Origin: Dehalococcoidia bacterium
GTDB lineage: Bacteria > Chloroflexota > Dehalococcoidia > Tepidiformales > Tepidiformaceae
Assembly: GCA_009838385.1 (NCBI GenBank)
Contig: VXRS01000131.1
Coordinates: 1 to 6,406 of the forward strand
Length of the DNA stretch: 6,406 nucleotides
Direction: 5' to 3'
The notes below the pieces were generated by a model. The model worked only from the letters and a program-made list of their open reading frames with translations. It made no database searches and was not told the origin of the DNA. Positions 5,992 to 6,406 of the stretch are shown piece after piece. Position 1 is the stretch's first letter. Every line of letters begins with the position of its first letter. The translations under genes and the position numbers were made by a program.

Positions 5992-6406
5992 GCGGGCGGG
6001 GGCGTGCCGGTGCAGGCGCGCCAGGCGGACTCGAGGAGAGCGCGGGCGTAGGGCGCTCCGGGACAGTGAGCGACGACGGCGCGCCCCTCGAAGGAGCCGT
6101 AGTGGCGGGTGAAGATGTCGCCCGCGCCTTCGGTGCGGACGAGGGCGTCCCGCCAGGCGTCGCGCTCGGCCTCGGCGGGCTCGTAGGAGTCGCCGGCGAG
6201 GGGTTCGCTCCAGAGGACGGCGTGCATGAGCACCGCGACGGACTCGATGCCGGCCGTGACAAGCTCCGCGTCCTCGTCGGTCAGGCCGCGATCGGCCGCG
6301 CGCTCCCGGACGAGATCGCAGGCGGCCGCGCGCCAGCCCTCAACGCGCGCCTCGCGGGGGAGGCGGTGGGCGCGATCGACGGTGGCGGCGGCGAGGGGGT
6401 CGGGGT
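5988..6406 (-). CDS. Hypothetical protein (N-terminus beyond the right window edge)
   Basis: An open minus-strand frame runs from the right edge to a TAG at 5988-5990, giving 138 codons before the stop without interruption. The third positions are overwhelmingly G or C with many GCC, CTC, GTC and ATC codons, matching smc and rnc, and the composition is protein-like: acidic and Ala-rich helices with Trp, Tyr and His residues (for example VLMHAVLWSEPL, TRHYGSFEGRAVV and LLESAWRACTG near the end). I do not recognise the family and see no signal peptide, membrane segment or cysteine pair. An internal GTG at 6231-6233 could start an 81-residue form, but the frame and codon pattern continue upstream, so the gene more likely begins outside the window. 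It is convergent with the oxidoreductase gene, and no terminator lies between them. Confidence 0.75.
   Translation of the reverse strand, partial: PDPLAAATVDRAHRLPREARVEGWRAAACDLVRERAADRGLTDEDAELVTAGIESVAVLMHAVLWSEPLAGDSYEPAEAERDAWRDALVRTEGAGDIFTRHYGSFEGRAVVAHCPGAPYARALLESAWRACTGTPPPA

Noticed and set aside
1..6406. CRISPR array, tRNA/rRNA, insertion sequence or attachment site
   Set aside because: I saw no regularly spaced repeats, tRNA-like cloverleaf, transposase motifs or terminal inverted repeats; repeated GC-rich words within smc reflect its coiled-coil codons.

Overview
This is a GC-rich bacterial chromosomal window (roughly two-thirds or more G+C by eye, with strong G/C preference at third codon positions). 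It carries housekeeping genes on the minus strand, a small three-gene group on the plus strand, and one truncated gene at the right edge. An F420/flavin-type luciferase-like oxidoreductase, an rnc-smc pair and GTG/TTG starts in a high-GC genome fit Chloroflexota or a similar high-GC lineage. That placement is inference and has no marker-level support here.

Layout. Positions 1-3398 (minus) hold an almost complete smc gene, encoding the chromosome-condensation ATPase, which leaves the window at its Walker B motif. Positions 3402-4148 (minus) hold rnc (RNase III), ending 3 nt before smc starts; the two clearly form an operon. A short AT-richer divergent region (4149-4240) carries a near-consensus minus-strand promoter for rnc-smc and a weaker plus-strand promoter. 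Going right there is a cysteine-rich zinc-finger protein with a C-terminal helix-turn-helix (4241-4639), a small two-helix membrane protein overlapping it by ATGA (4636-4947), and, after 54 nt, a luciferase-like monooxygenase family protein (5002-5991). An unidentified minus-strand gene runs in from the right edge and ends at 5988, its stop codon overlapping that of the oxidoreductase inside one CTAG.

How the genes relate. RNase III and SMC act in RNA processing and chromosome organisation, and their linkage is common in bacteria. The zinc-finger/HTH protein, the membrane hairpin and the oxidoreductase are co-oriented and may be co-transcribed, but nothing in the sequence ties them to one pathway. 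Many long open frames antisense to smc exist only because of high GC and third-position bias, and they are not annotated.

The window looks mostly ordinary. I see no mobile element, CRISPR array, RNA gene or defence system. The points most worth checking are the unfamiliar zinc-finger/HTH fusion, the apparent loss of a metal-binding Asp in RNase III, and the crossed divergent promoters.
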